Below are positions 9,301 to 15,284 of a stretch of DNA of 40,169 nt, piece by piece. The stretch comes from an uncultured Granulosicoccus sp. (GTDB lineage Bacteria; Pseudomonadota; Gammaproteobacteria; Granulosicoccales; Granulosicoccaceae): the NCBI GenBank assembly GCA_947499955.1, contig CANMQI010000033.1, positions 1 through 40,169 of the forward strand. The letters run 5' to 3'. The notes under the pieces are model-generated. The model saw only the letters and a program-made list of their open reading frames with translations, did no database searches and was not told the origin of the DNA. The position numbers and the translations under genes were made by a program. Every line of letters begins with the position of its first letter. Within the stretch, counting starts at the first letter, position 1.

Positions 9301-9568
9301 GACGGCCATCACCACCATTCTGGGTCTGATGCCGATGGTACTGGCAATGAATGTGGACCTGATCGACCGTGAACTCTCATTCGGTGCGCCATCGACCCAA
9401 TGGTGGACACAATTGTCCAGCGCCATTGCCGGTGGCCTGGCGTTCACCACCTTGCTGACCCTGTTTCTGACACCGTGTCTGCTGGTACTGGGTGACCGAG
9501 CTGCCTCTCGCCTGGCGCAGCGCCGCAGCCGCAGGCTGCAGATGCGGCAACTGGTGAAGCGCGCATGA
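6386..9568 (+). CDS. RND-family efflux permease
   Basis: A 1060-residue AcrB-superfamily pump with twelve predicted helices and two large periplasmic loops. The N-terminus is typical (ALIDAAFDRSRTVIMLMLFLL...IPKESEPDVPIPI). In helix 4 the proton-relay pair that is Asp-Asp in AcrB reads Asp398-Gly399 (GMLVDGAII), so one acidic residue is kept and one lost. In the helix 10 region the usual relay lysine appears to be replaced within AGIVVNNNIVLID. Both changes occur in RND branches other than AcrB, so this is not evidence of inactivity, but they argue against calling it AcrB or MexB. Substrates are unknown. The C-terminus is basic (RRSRRLQMRQLVKRA), and its last codons are the first unit of a 36-bp tandem repeat. 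Confidence 0.9.
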   Translation: MYALIDAAFDRSRTVIMLMLFLLASGIVAYASIPKESEPDVPIPIIYVSMTHDGISPDDAERLLVRPMEKELQSISGVKEMSSTAGEGHASVLLEFDAGFDGDKALADVRERVDVARSSLPAATDEPSVNEVNIALFPVLNISLSGPLPERTLIRIARSLKDKLEALPGILEADIAGEREEVLEIVVDPLVMESYQLDFDSLFSLIRNNNLLVAAGAIDTGAGRMVLKVPGVIENIDDVMSLPVKVTDTAVVTFGDVASIRRTYKDPNSFARLDGQPTLVLEISKRLGANIIETIDAVREVVSTEQQRLPATLVIGFHQDKSEETQIMLTDLQNNVISGVVLVMIVIMATLGIRSSILVGFAIPGSFLTGILVINAMGYTMNVVVLFSLILVVGMLVDGAIIVSELADRNIDAGMNTADAYANASKRMAWPVIASTFTTLAVFFPLLFWPGLIGQFMRYMPITVISCLLASLAMALIFIPVFGKYIGRANSSARAHDGATLQGHEDIYDPTVQNFEQLTSDSGRARAGYLSLLHTLLLNPVKTLLSVLAFTVISYVLYGMIGKGVEFFPGVEPESMAIQVHARGDLSIREKDRIMRRVEQRLFDRDEIESVYTRTGTSGNDDGGDIIGTINLEFIDWDLRRKAAEITTELRQELSDIAGIRVEFAANEGGPDGGGKPINIQVSAPTSKMDSTVDALRRIMREQGNFVDVSDNRALPGIEWRLQVDRQEAARYGADVALIGNAIQLITTGIRVAGYRPDDATDELDIRVRYPLEQRNLDQISQLRVPTRLGMVPISNFVSVSPAPKTGVIKRADGRRVITVEADVAEGSLVDTELKTLQATLLEQSPDPEISVQFKGEAEEQQETMIFLMTAFISAIFLMTLILVTQFNSLYQAFLVLTAIVFSTSGVLIGLMITGQTFGIVMVGIGIIALAGIVVNNNIVLIDTYNSYIRQGAPAIQAALITGSARARPVLLTAITTILGLMPMVLAMNVDLIDRELSFGAPSTQWWTQLSSAIAGGLAFTTLLTLFLTPCLLVLGDRAASRLAQRRSRRLQMRQLVKRA

Positions 9569-9651
9569 CGCACACCACAGCGGCAACTGATGTAGCGCTT
9601 ATGACGCACACCAAGGCGGCGACTGGTGAAGCGCACATGACGCACACCACA
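9544..9651. repeat. 36-bp tandem repeat, three copies, spanning the efflux gene stop codon
   Basis: Copies begin at 9544, 9580 and 9616 with GCGGCAACTG, GCGGCAACTG and GCGGCGACTG, and each ends in ATGACGCACACCA. The first copy encodes the last residues and stop of the pump gene. Because 36 is a multiple of three, the same TGA recurs in frame at 9602 and 9638. The extra copies therefore lie in the 3' untranslated DNA and act as reserve stops. Copy 2 is the most diverged. Confidence 0.9.
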
Positions 9652-9800
9652 AATGTACGCTTTCGCTGACGCAGCAATGCCCGAGGGCTGACAATTATCT
9701 TGAAGAGATTGACTGAACGGGACAGTGCTCGGACCTTCAGAGAGGGAGCGGTGTCGGGTTCAAGTGCCTATCGAGGAGAAGAGACGCATCATCATCGTTG

Positions 9801-9846
9801 CGCAGATCACTTTATACCTACTGTGATCTGCGAAACATTTCGCAGA
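9801..9846. repeat. Two overlapping, mutually exclusive hairpins 3' of tRNA-Glu
   Basis: CGCAGATCAC (9801-9810) is perfectly complementary to GTGATCTGCG (9823-9832). TCTGCGAAA (9827-9835) is perfectly complementary to TTTCGCAGA (9838-9846). The six bases TCTGCG at 9827-9832 belong to both stems, so only one can form at a time. On the minus strand this lies directly downstream of tRNA-Glu (about 10 bp after its CCA end). No T-run follows either stem, so a simple intrinsic terminator is not supported. Confidence 0.7.
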
Positions 9847-9855
9847 AACGAAAGA

Positions 9856-9931
9856 TGGCGTCCCCTAGGGGACTCGAACCCCTGTTACCGCCGTGAAAGG
9901 GCGGTGTCCTAGGCCACTAGACGAAGGGGAC
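9856..9931 (-). tRNA. tRNA-Glu (anticodon TTC)
   Basis: A 76-nt minus-strand tRNA nearly identical to gammaproteobacterial tRNA-Glu. The acceptor stem begins GTCCCCTTCGTC, the anticodon arm carries CCGCCCTTTCACGGCGG with TTC in the loop, the T arm has GGGGTTCGAGTCCCC, and CCA is encoded. It is a single gene with no neighbouring tRNA. It lies 87 bp downstream of the GGDEF gene on the same strand and has its own -10 box. Confidence 0.97.
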
Positions 9932-9938
9932 GCTGTGT

Positions 9939-9977
9939 GTCGGCTAGGCCGACGCCTTCGTTAAGCTGCGTATTATA
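9939..9977 (-). promoter_or_regulatory. tRNA-Glu promoter -10 (TATAAT) and leader hairpin
   Basis: On the minus strand a perfect TATAAT occupies 9977-9972, about 40 bp before the mature tRNA 5' end. The -35 position is poor. Between promoter and tRNA, GTCGGC (9939-9944) pairs with GCCGAC (9948-9953) across a 3-nt loop, a compact leader stem that may guide 5' processing. Confidence 0.5.
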
Positions 9978-10018
9978 CGGATATTTTTTGCTCTGTGTTG
10001 TTTCTTGGCAAAAAATTT

Positions 10019-10957
10019 TCAAGCAACGTCAGGACCCTCTCCTTCCGTCGGTTCTTCGGCCGCAATCGCCCTCACCTGGTTGGGTCCTGCGCGGCGTGCA
10101 ACAAGCAGTGCTTCCCGAGTTCTGGCCATCAGGTTCTCGGCGCTGTCCCCCTCTGCCAGTTCCGTCACGCCCGCACTGGCAGTCAATACGAATTGCACAT
10201 TGTCGAAGCTGACACAGTGGTCCACGGCCTGCCGCAACCGCTCGGCCAGTATCAGGGCCCCGTCCATGTCAGTCTGATTGAGAATGATGCAGAAGGCATC
10301 ACTGTCGGTACGAAAGATCAGGTCGCTCTGACGCAGCCGTTCAGAGAGCGTCTCTGCCACGGTGTGCCAGGCCTCCTCTCCGACTCTGGATCCGTGATCC
10401 TCACTGATCGAGTCCAGATGATCGACTGTGAGCAGCATCACGGCCAGCGGCTGCTCCACTCGCCGTACCAGCCGAATCTCCCGGGGCAGCAATTCATCAA
10501 GTGCACGCTGATTGCGCAAGCCGGTTGTGCTGTCGGTCATCGCCTTCATCAGCACTTCAAAGTGCTCCAGCGCATTTTCCAGAGGGTAGATCAGACTCTC
10601 GACCAGACGCTCGGCATCTCTTTCGTCTCGTGAGGTGAATGCTCGACTGCGCATCAGGATGATTTCACCCAGGGAGCGCTCACCGAGTTTCAGTTCGAAA
10701 CGCTGCCGATGCTGGCGAGTGAAACCGAGCATGATGTCGGTTCCTCGCTCCGAGGCGACATACTGCAAGCCGTCAAATTTGACGAAGCCCTGACCTTCGG
10801 TCAGCAGGCACTCGAACAGGCGTTCCAGATCGAGCTTACGATGTAACAGAGCATTGAATTCAAGCTGCCTCAGCTGGACGTCCAAGCGCTGCTGACGCAG
10901 CGCATCCGGTGAGGTTAATGCTGAGTGTTTGGCACTGACAGCGACCATGACAAGCAC
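10019..10957 (-). CDS. Degenerate GGDEF-domain protein
   Basis: A 312-residue product with an N-terminal GAF-like region (about 28-137) and a GGDEF-family domain (about 138-300). The domain entry motif is kept (DSTTGLRNQRAL, 142-153). The signature loop reads R-T-D-S-D-A-F (216-222) where active cyclases have R-Y-G-G-D-E-F, so both glycines and the catalytic glutamate are lost and c-di-GMP synthesis is very unlikely. Such proteins usually serve as receptors, adaptors or regulators. It is the last gene of the minus-strand run starting with flhG (57-bp gap after the GYF gene), which suggests a role in motility control. The start used is GTG 10957; ATG 10948 is an equally possible start. Confidence 0.8.
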   Translation of the reverse strand: MLVMVAVSAKHSALTSPDALRQQRLDVQLRQLEFNALLHRKLDLERLFECLLTEGQGFVKFDGLQYVASERGTDIMLGFTRQHRQRFELKLGERSLGEIILMRSRAFTSRDERDAERLVESLIYPLENALEHFEVLMKAMTDSTTGLRNQRALDELLPREIRLVRRVEQPLAVMLLTVDHLDSISEDHGSRVGEEAWHTVAETLSERLRQSDLIFRTDSDAFCIILNQTDMDGALILAERLRQAVDHCVSFDNVQFVLTASAGVTELAEGDSAENLMARTREALLVARRAGPNQVRAIAAEEPTEGEGPDVA

Positions 10958-11014
10958 TTCACGATTCCAGGGAATCAGAATCTTGCAAACAGCGGACCAA
11001 ACCGCCGGGGCAGG

Positions 11015-11455
11015 CTACCCCGCAATGCCCGTGCTGGCATTCAAGTACAACACGACACACAAAGCCGCGAGTGTTATTCCCAGCAATGACCACGGCAGCA
11101 CACTCTGAGACATCGGTGCGGCAGAGCCCTGCCAGTCATCCCGCAACTGCTGTGGCACGGTATCAGGCACCTGACGACGTTCCAGCGCCACGTCCTTGTC
11201 ACTGCGGCGTTCGTCCTGTCCGTCCCTCACCTTCAGGAAGCGGTTCCAGCCATCGTCAGACTGCAGGTTGAGCAGCTCTTCGGGTATCAGTTCAGGCACC
11301 TGCGTTACAGGCTCCCACAATTCTCCGTCACGGCTGACTCTGTCAGTGTTCCGGACTCGACCCAACAGCAGGAAACGCCCTACTTCATTGGTGGAAAACG
11401 GCCCCTGCACACGCGAGCCTTTCTGTACATACCATTGGGATTCATCAGCGACCAT
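11015..11455 (-). CDS. GYF_2-domain protein with C-terminal membrane anchor
   Basis: A 146-residue protein. The N-terminal 60 residues (WYVQKGSRVQGPFSTNEVGRF) fit the GYF_2-type pattern W-Y-x-G-P-F, a small fold that binds proline-rich or other peptide partners. A polar, charged middle (Asp/Arg/Gln-rich) leads to a single hydrophobic segment near the C-terminus (LPWSLLGITLAALCVVLYL), so the GYF domain should face the cytoplasm from a tail anchor. It starts 10 bp after fliA ends and is surely co-transcribed with it. Its place between a flagellar sigma factor and a GGDEF protein suggests a membrane adaptor in flagellar or c-di-GMP control. This is inferred from position only. Confidence 0.7.
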   Translation of the reverse strand: MVADESQWYVQKGSRVQGPFSTNEVGRFLLLGRVRNTDRVSRDGELWEPVTQVPELIPEELLNLQSDDGWNRFLKVRDGQDERRSDKDVALERRQVPDTVPQQLRDDWQGSAAPMSQSVLPWSLLGITLAALCVVLYLNASTGIAG

Positions 11456-11465
11456 TGTGACTCAC

Positions 11466-12194
11466 CTACTTCATTGTCCATTCAGTCATGCGCGCCTTCA
11501 AGCGAACCAGAGCCTGACCATGTATCTGACAGACTCGGGATTCACTGACTCCCAGAATGTCGCCTATTTCACGAAGATTCAGATCATCATCGTAGTACAG
11601 CGACATCACTAGTGCTTCACGCTCAGGTAAGTTCTTGATCGAGACTGCCAGCGCTTCGCGAAAGGATTGGTACTCGACCTGATCCCCCGGACTCGCCTCC
11701 GCACTCTGTGGCAAGGCAATGGTTTCCCCGGTATGTTCATCGGGTTGATCGAAGCTGAAAATGTGCGCCGCCGAGCTTTCGGTCAGAATGAGGTGGTAGG
11801 CCGACAGTTCGATTCCCAGCTCTTTCGCAACCACCATCGCCTTGGCTTCACGGCCACTGCTCTGTTCGACATTGCGCAGCACCTCGGCCGCTTCACGCGA
11901 CTTGCGGTGTACCGAACGCGGAGTCCAGTCCGATCGACGGATCTCGTCCAGCATCGCTCCTCGCACCCGGATACCGGCATACGTCTCGAAGCTGGCTCCC
12001 TGTGAAGGATCGTAGTGCCTGGCGGCTTCAAGCAGGCCAATCATGCCAGCCTGAATCAGATCCTCCGCCTGGACACTCGGTGGCAAACGATTCATCAGAT
12101 GAAACGCTATTCGCTTGACCAGATTGGCATTGGCCGCAACCAGACCATCCGGATCAACTGTGGTGACTTCGTTGTACATCGCGTGTGCATTCAT
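11466..12194 (-). CDS. fliA: RNA polymerase sigma factor FliA (sigma-28)
   Basis: A 242-residue sigma factor for late flagellar and chemotaxis promoters. Region 2 is clear (LVKRIAFHLMNRLPPSVQAEDLIQAGMIGLLEAARHYDPSQGASFETYAGIR in short form), followed by the FliA-typical RGAMLDEIRRSDW. Region 4 ends in a helix-turn-helix (LREIGDILGVSESRVCQIHGQAL). Length and motif order match E. coli FliA (239 residues). It lies 13 bp after flhG in the order flhG-fliA seen across gammaproteobacteria. Its expected inhibitor, a FlgM-like gene, lies about 3 kb away beyond fleQ. Confidence 0.95.
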   Translation of the reverse strand: MNAHAMYNEVTTVDPDGLVAANANLVKRIAFHLMNRLPPSVQAEDLIQAGMIGLLEAARHYDPSQGASFETYAGIRVRGAMLDEIRRSDWTPRSVHRKSREAAEVLRNVEQSSGREAKAMVVAKELGIELSAYHLILTESSAAHIFSFDQPDEHTGETIALPQSAEASPGDQVEYQSFREALAVSIKNLPEREALVMSLYYDDDLNLREIGDILGVSESRVCQIHGQALVRLKARMTEWTMK

Positions 12195-12207
12195 ACGGAC
12201 TCTTTTC

Positions 12208-13161
12208 TCACCGTGTACTGTCGGCGACTTCGATCAGTCGCTCTACAAAAAATTCGATATGCCCGCAGGGCGTCTGAGGTTGTGGCCATCGGGCGACGCG
12301 GGTCGCCAGCTTCTTGAAGGCCAGTGCGGAGGCTGATCGGGGAAACACATCAACCACGGCACTCTGCTGACTGACAGCCTGCTTCAAGTGAGCATCCAGC
12401 GGGATGGACCCGCAGTAGTCGAGCAGTACATCCAGGTGCCGATCCGTCATGTCGCTCAACGCGGCATACAGGTCAAGACCGTGTTGCGAGCTCTCTGTCT
12501 TGTTGGCCACGACCCGGAACCGCCGGACATGACAGCATTCGTTCAGGACACGAAGGGTTGAAAAGGCGTCCTGCAAGGCGGTCGGTTCATCGACGACCAC
12601 AATGATGACTTCGCGCACTGCCCGACAGAAGCTCAGGACACTCTCGGAGAGGCCTGTCGCGATATCCACGATCAGTGTGTCGGCGGCGGTAGGCAGTTCG
12701 CTGAAAAGGCCGATGAGGCCTGCATGTTCGATGTGGGTCAGGTGCGCCATCTCCATCGCGCCACTCGCGCTGGGGATGACAGAGACGCCACGTGGCCCCT
12801 GCAGCACGATGTCGTCCAGACGACAGCTACCTGCAAAGACATCGCTGAGTGTGTGCGCTGGACGCAGGTTCAGTAACCGATCGATATTGCCCAGTTCGAA
12901 GTCGCCATCAACCAGCAGAACTTCGTGCTCACTTGCTCCCAATGCAGCTGCCAGATTGACAGCCACGTTCGACTTGCCTACTCCGCCCTTGCCACCGGCA
13001 ACGGCAATCGTCTGAACCGGACGACGGTTCAACGATATCGCTGGAGAGACCGGAAAATTCACCGGGCAGATACCCGTATGGTGGACAAGACTGACATCAA
13101 CGCTGGATTCCTCGACTTCCCGTGCCGACACCCACCCATTCACAGGCAGATGTATCGACAT
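12208..13161 (-). CDS. flhG: FlhG/FleN-type MinD-like ATPase
   Basis: A 317-residue ParA/MinD-family ATPase that in polar flagellates limits flagellar number and restrains FleQ. The deviant Walker A motif is GGKGGVGKS (about 57-65), followed by LVDGDFELGNIDRLLNL and VDIATGLSESV. An amphipathic C-terminal segment (IEFFVERLIEVA) resembles a MinD-type membrane-targeting helix. Unusual: the 50-residue N-terminus has no DQAxxLR activation helix, through which FlhG stimulates the GTPase FlhF, and no flhF is upstream. It is followed by fliA. Its upstream neighbour is fleQ rather than flhF. It could be a paralogue devoted to FleQ or FliA control. Confidence 0.85.
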   Translation of the reverse strand: MSIHLPVNGWVSAREVEESSVDVSLVHHTGICPVNFPVSPAISLNRRPVQTIAVAGGKGGVGKSNVAVNLAAALGASEHEVLLVDGDFELGNIDRLLNLRPAHTLSDVFAGSCRLDDIVLQGPRGVSVIPSASGAMEMAHLTHIEHAGLIGLFSELPTAADTLIVDIATGLSESVLSFCRAVREVIIVVVDEPTALQDAFSTLRVLNECCHVRRFRVVANKTESSQHGLDLYAALSDMTDRHLDVLLDYCGSIPLDAHLKQAVSQQSAVVDVFPRSASALAFKKLATRVARWPQPQTPCGHIEFFVERLIEVADSTR

Positions 13162-13198
13162 GGTTTCGAGATGTCAGGGAGCAAGTCTCGAACCACTA

Positions 13199-13222
13199 GA
13201 TGCCAGCTAACCGCCTGGCATC
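13199..13222 (-). other. 8-bp inverted repeat in the flhG leader
   Basis: GATGCCAG (13199-13206) and CTGGCATC (13215-13222) are perfectly complementary with an 8-nt loop, 37 bp upstream of the flhG start. No T-run follows on the minus strand. It could be a protein-binding site, a leader stem or a weak end for the fleQ transcript. Confidence 0.35.
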
Positions 13223-13364
13223 CTAACTGTGGTCGTTCAAACGCCGGTTTTGGGAAGCGTCCCGCAATTTAGGTGTGAACCAACCCAAATCTGCCCGGAA
13301 TCGACGACACGGTAACTCGGCATCAGGCACAACACGCTCGATAACGCACTGCGCCCTGTCAGGC

Positions 13365-14837
13365 TTACGACACTTCTTCAGGTCGCTGGATATTGTACTT
13401 GCGCATTTTCTCGACCAGCGTGGTTCGGCGGATCTTGAGTCGATTGGCTGCATGCGCGACAACACCCGAGCATTCATCCAGAGCCTGCTCGATCAGACTG
13501 ATCTCTATATCGGTCAGGTGCTGCTTCAGATCAATACCTTCCCGAGGCAGTCGCGGCTTGTTGTTGAGTGGCACTGCCGGCATACCGGCAACCATCGGCA
13601 TGCCATTGCTGCCAGGCGCGGATGCCGGTTCGGACTCTTCCCGGCTTTCATTCAGTGCACGCCCATGAGGGGCCATCTTGGGAGGCAGGTCCGCGGCATC
13701 CACCACACCATAGGGATGCAGGATGGTCATGCGCTCCATCAGGTTGGCCAGCTCGCGAACATTACCCGGCCAGTCATAGTTGCACAGAGCCATCATGGCC
13801 GCAGGCGTCAGCCTCACTGAGGATTTCTTCTCGTGTTCCAGCCGTGTGATCAGCTCATTGACCAGCAAGGGCAGATCTTCGGCGCGACTGCTCAGTGGCG
13901 GCATCTCGATGGGAAAGACATTCAGGCGGTAGAACAGATCTTCCCGAAACCGTCCGTCTTCGATCAGCGTTTCCAGGTCACGGTGTGTCGCCGCCACGAT
14001 GCGTACATCGCTCTTGATACTCTTGTTGCTACCGACTCTCTCGAAGGATCGCTCCTGAATGACTCGCAGCAACTTCACCTGCATGGTCAGCGGCATGTCG
14101 CCGATTTCATCCAGAAAAATCGTGCCACCTTCCGCCAGCTCGAATCGGCCCTGACGCGAGCCGACGGCGCCGGTGAAGGAACCCTTCTCATGGCCGAACA
14201 GTTCGCTTTCGAGCAGCTCGCTGGGGATGGCACCACAATTGATCGGCACGAAGGGCTTGTTGCGCCGATTCGAGTAATAGTGAATGTTGCGAGCGACCAC
14301 CTCCTTACCGGTACCGGACTCGCCCAGTATCAAGACCGTCGCCTCGGTGGGTGCGACCTGATCGATCATCTTGCGCACACGCTGCACCGAACGGCTGTTG
14401 CCTACCAGTGAGCGAAACAGTTCAGGGTTCTGAGTGCCCTCCTTGACCGGCGTGGTATTGGCAGAACCCCGCACTTTCGAGCGATGCAGAATGTCGGACA
14501 ATGTGCCGTAGCGAATGTCCGACTTCAGGCAACCCACGAAATTGCTGTCGATCTCCTCCTGGGAGATGTCAGCCGGCTGATTGCCCAGCAGCAGAACCAG
14601 CGGCGGGCAGTTCTCGCGCCCTGAGCGCAGTTTCTCGGCCCAGGCCACAATGCCGTGGAAGTTGGCCACCAGAATCGAGGAGTAGTCCGACAGGTCGCCC
14701 ATGCTTTCCAGCAGCTCCGGAGAGCTGAGTGTCCTTGGCTCGTACTCGATGAACTCGAGCTGGTGCGAGAGACGTTGGGCACTATCAGCATCCTGATCGA
14801 GGATCAGGATTTTTCGGGTTTCTTTTTTTCCACTCAT
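13365..14837 (-). CDS. fleQ: Sigma-54-dependent flagellar master regulator FleQ/FlrA
   Basis: The 490-residue product matches Pseudomonas FleQ in length. Residues 1-120 form a receiver-like FleQ domain without the phosphorylation site. LFRS (140-143) and post-Walker A KEVVARN (178-184) match motifs reported to bind c-di-GMP in P. aeruginosa FleQ. AAA+ motifs are GESGTGKE (172-179), the sigma-54 contact loop GSFTGA (219-224; the common form is GAFTGA), Walker B FLDEIGD and RFREDLFYRLN. A Fis-type helix-turn-helix ends the protein (VVAHAANRLKIRRTTLVEKMRKY in part). The start is ATG 14837 with GGAGAG 7 bp upstream; the frame is open further up to 14969 but those residues resemble no FleQ. It heads the motility block. 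Confidence 0.94.
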   Translation of the reverse strand: MSGKKETRKILILDQDADSAQRLSHQLEFIEYEPRTLSSPELLESMGDLSDYSSILVANFHGIVAWAEKLRSGRENCPPLVLLLGNQPADISQEEIDSNFVGCLKSDIRYGTLSDILHRSKVRGSANTTPVKEGTQNPELFRSLVGNSRSVQRVRKMIDQVAPTEATVLILGESGTGKEVVARNIHYYSNRRNKPFVPINCGAIPSELLESELFGHEKGSFTGAVGSRQGRFELAEGGTIFLDEIGDMPLTMQVKLLRVIQERSFERVGSNKSIKSDVRIVAATHRDLETLIEDGRFREDLFYRLNVFPIEMPPLSSRAEDLPLLVNELITRLEHEKKSSVRLTPAAMMALCNYDWPGNVRELANLMERMTILHPYGVVDAADLPPKMAPHGRALNESREESEPASAPGSNGMPMVAGMPAVPLNNKPRLPREGIDLKQHLTDIEISLIEQALDECSGVVAHAANRLKIRRTTLVEKMRKYNIQRPEEVS

Positions 14838-14888
14838 TTTGACGCTCTCCGCATTGCGGCCGTGTCGAAAGTTAAAAAGGACTCCCAG

Positions 14889-14916
14889 AGGATAGAAGAC
14901 AGTTTTCAGAAGACAA
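14889..14916 (-). promoter_or_regulatory. fleQ: Candidate sigma-70 promoter of fleQ
   Basis: On the minus strand TTGTCT (14916-14911) and TATCCT (14894-14889) are 16 bp apart, four of six matches each. This is the best pair I find between the start codon and the terminator hairpins at 14940. Confidence 0.3.
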
Positions 14917-14939
14917 AGATTTGACGAGCAAAACTCCGG

Positions 14940-14958
14940 AAAAAGCCGAACTTTCGGC
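14940..14958 (-). terminator. Intrinsic terminator, minus strand, upstream of fleQ
   Basis: Read on the minus strand: GCCGA, a 4-nt loop (AAGT), TCGGC, then TTTTT. The stem is 14945-14949 with 14954-14958. It would stop transcription entering fleQ from the right. Confidence 0.6.
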
Positions 14959-14962
14959 CAGA

Positions 14963-14981
14963 CCGACAACGTCGGCTTTTT
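14963..14981 (+). terminator. Intrinsic terminator, plus strand, back to back with the previous one
   Basis: Plus-strand CCGAC (14963-14967), loop AAC, GTCGG (14971-14975), one C, then TTTTT (14977-14981). The outer arms of this and the minus-strand terminator (14940-14949 and 14972-14981) are also perfectly complementary over 10 bp, so one large stem can form instead of two small ones. Confidence 0.55.
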
Positions 14982-15284
14982 GTCACTGATGGCGCGATTG
15001 TCACTACTTCGCGCTTTACGGACGAAGATGACGGCCTGTCACCAATTATGCGCTGTTACATTGTGACCTGTCCGTATGTCCCGCCATTTGGGGTTACATA
15101 ATAAAAAGCAAACGCCGATCCTTCGCTTAACCGCTAGATACGGTCGGTCTGATCTGTTTCAAGTACAGGAAATACTGTGAAACCGATTCCCCTGCTGCAT
15201 TTCGGACGGCAAACATAACAACAAGAATAATCCGGCCACTTTCGTTTCAGTGAGGGCCAAAGGATTGCGACGAGGATGTAGAAC

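Larger units (their letters stand above)
14838..15284. other. Divergent intergenic region fleQ / flgM-like
   Basis: 447 bp without a supported gene. It holds the fleQ promoter candidate, the back-to-back terminators at 14940-14981, and about 300 bp of AT-richer DNA leading to the FlgM-like gene. I see no convincing sigma-28 or sigma-70 pair for the plus-strand gene. Confidence 0.6.

Noticed and set aside
9253..9645. Minus-strand frame of 130 codons with repeated VRHARFTS-type peptide
   Set aside because: It is antisense to the efflux pump gene and its repeats are only the complement of the 36-bp tandem repeat.
9856..9931. tRNA-Glu as a mobile-element attachment site
   Set aside because: No integrase, no direct repeat of the tRNA 3' end and ordinary housekeeping genes on both sides.
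9984..10015. TTTTTTGC / GCAAAAAA inverted repeat after the GGDEF gene as a terminator
   Set aside because: The arms are nearly all A-T with a 16-nt loop and the tRNA -10 lies directly beside it; stability looks too low to call.
14838..14969. 44-residue N-terminal extension of FleQ
   Set aside because: ATG 14837 has GGAGAG at ideal spacing and gives the family length; the extension runs into the terminator hairpins.
15254..15269. Sigma-54-like site (GG-N10-GC with TTGC) upstream of the FlgM-like gene
   Set aside because: The predicted start would fall about 5 nt before the ATG and downstream of the ribosome site, so it could not give a normal mRNA.
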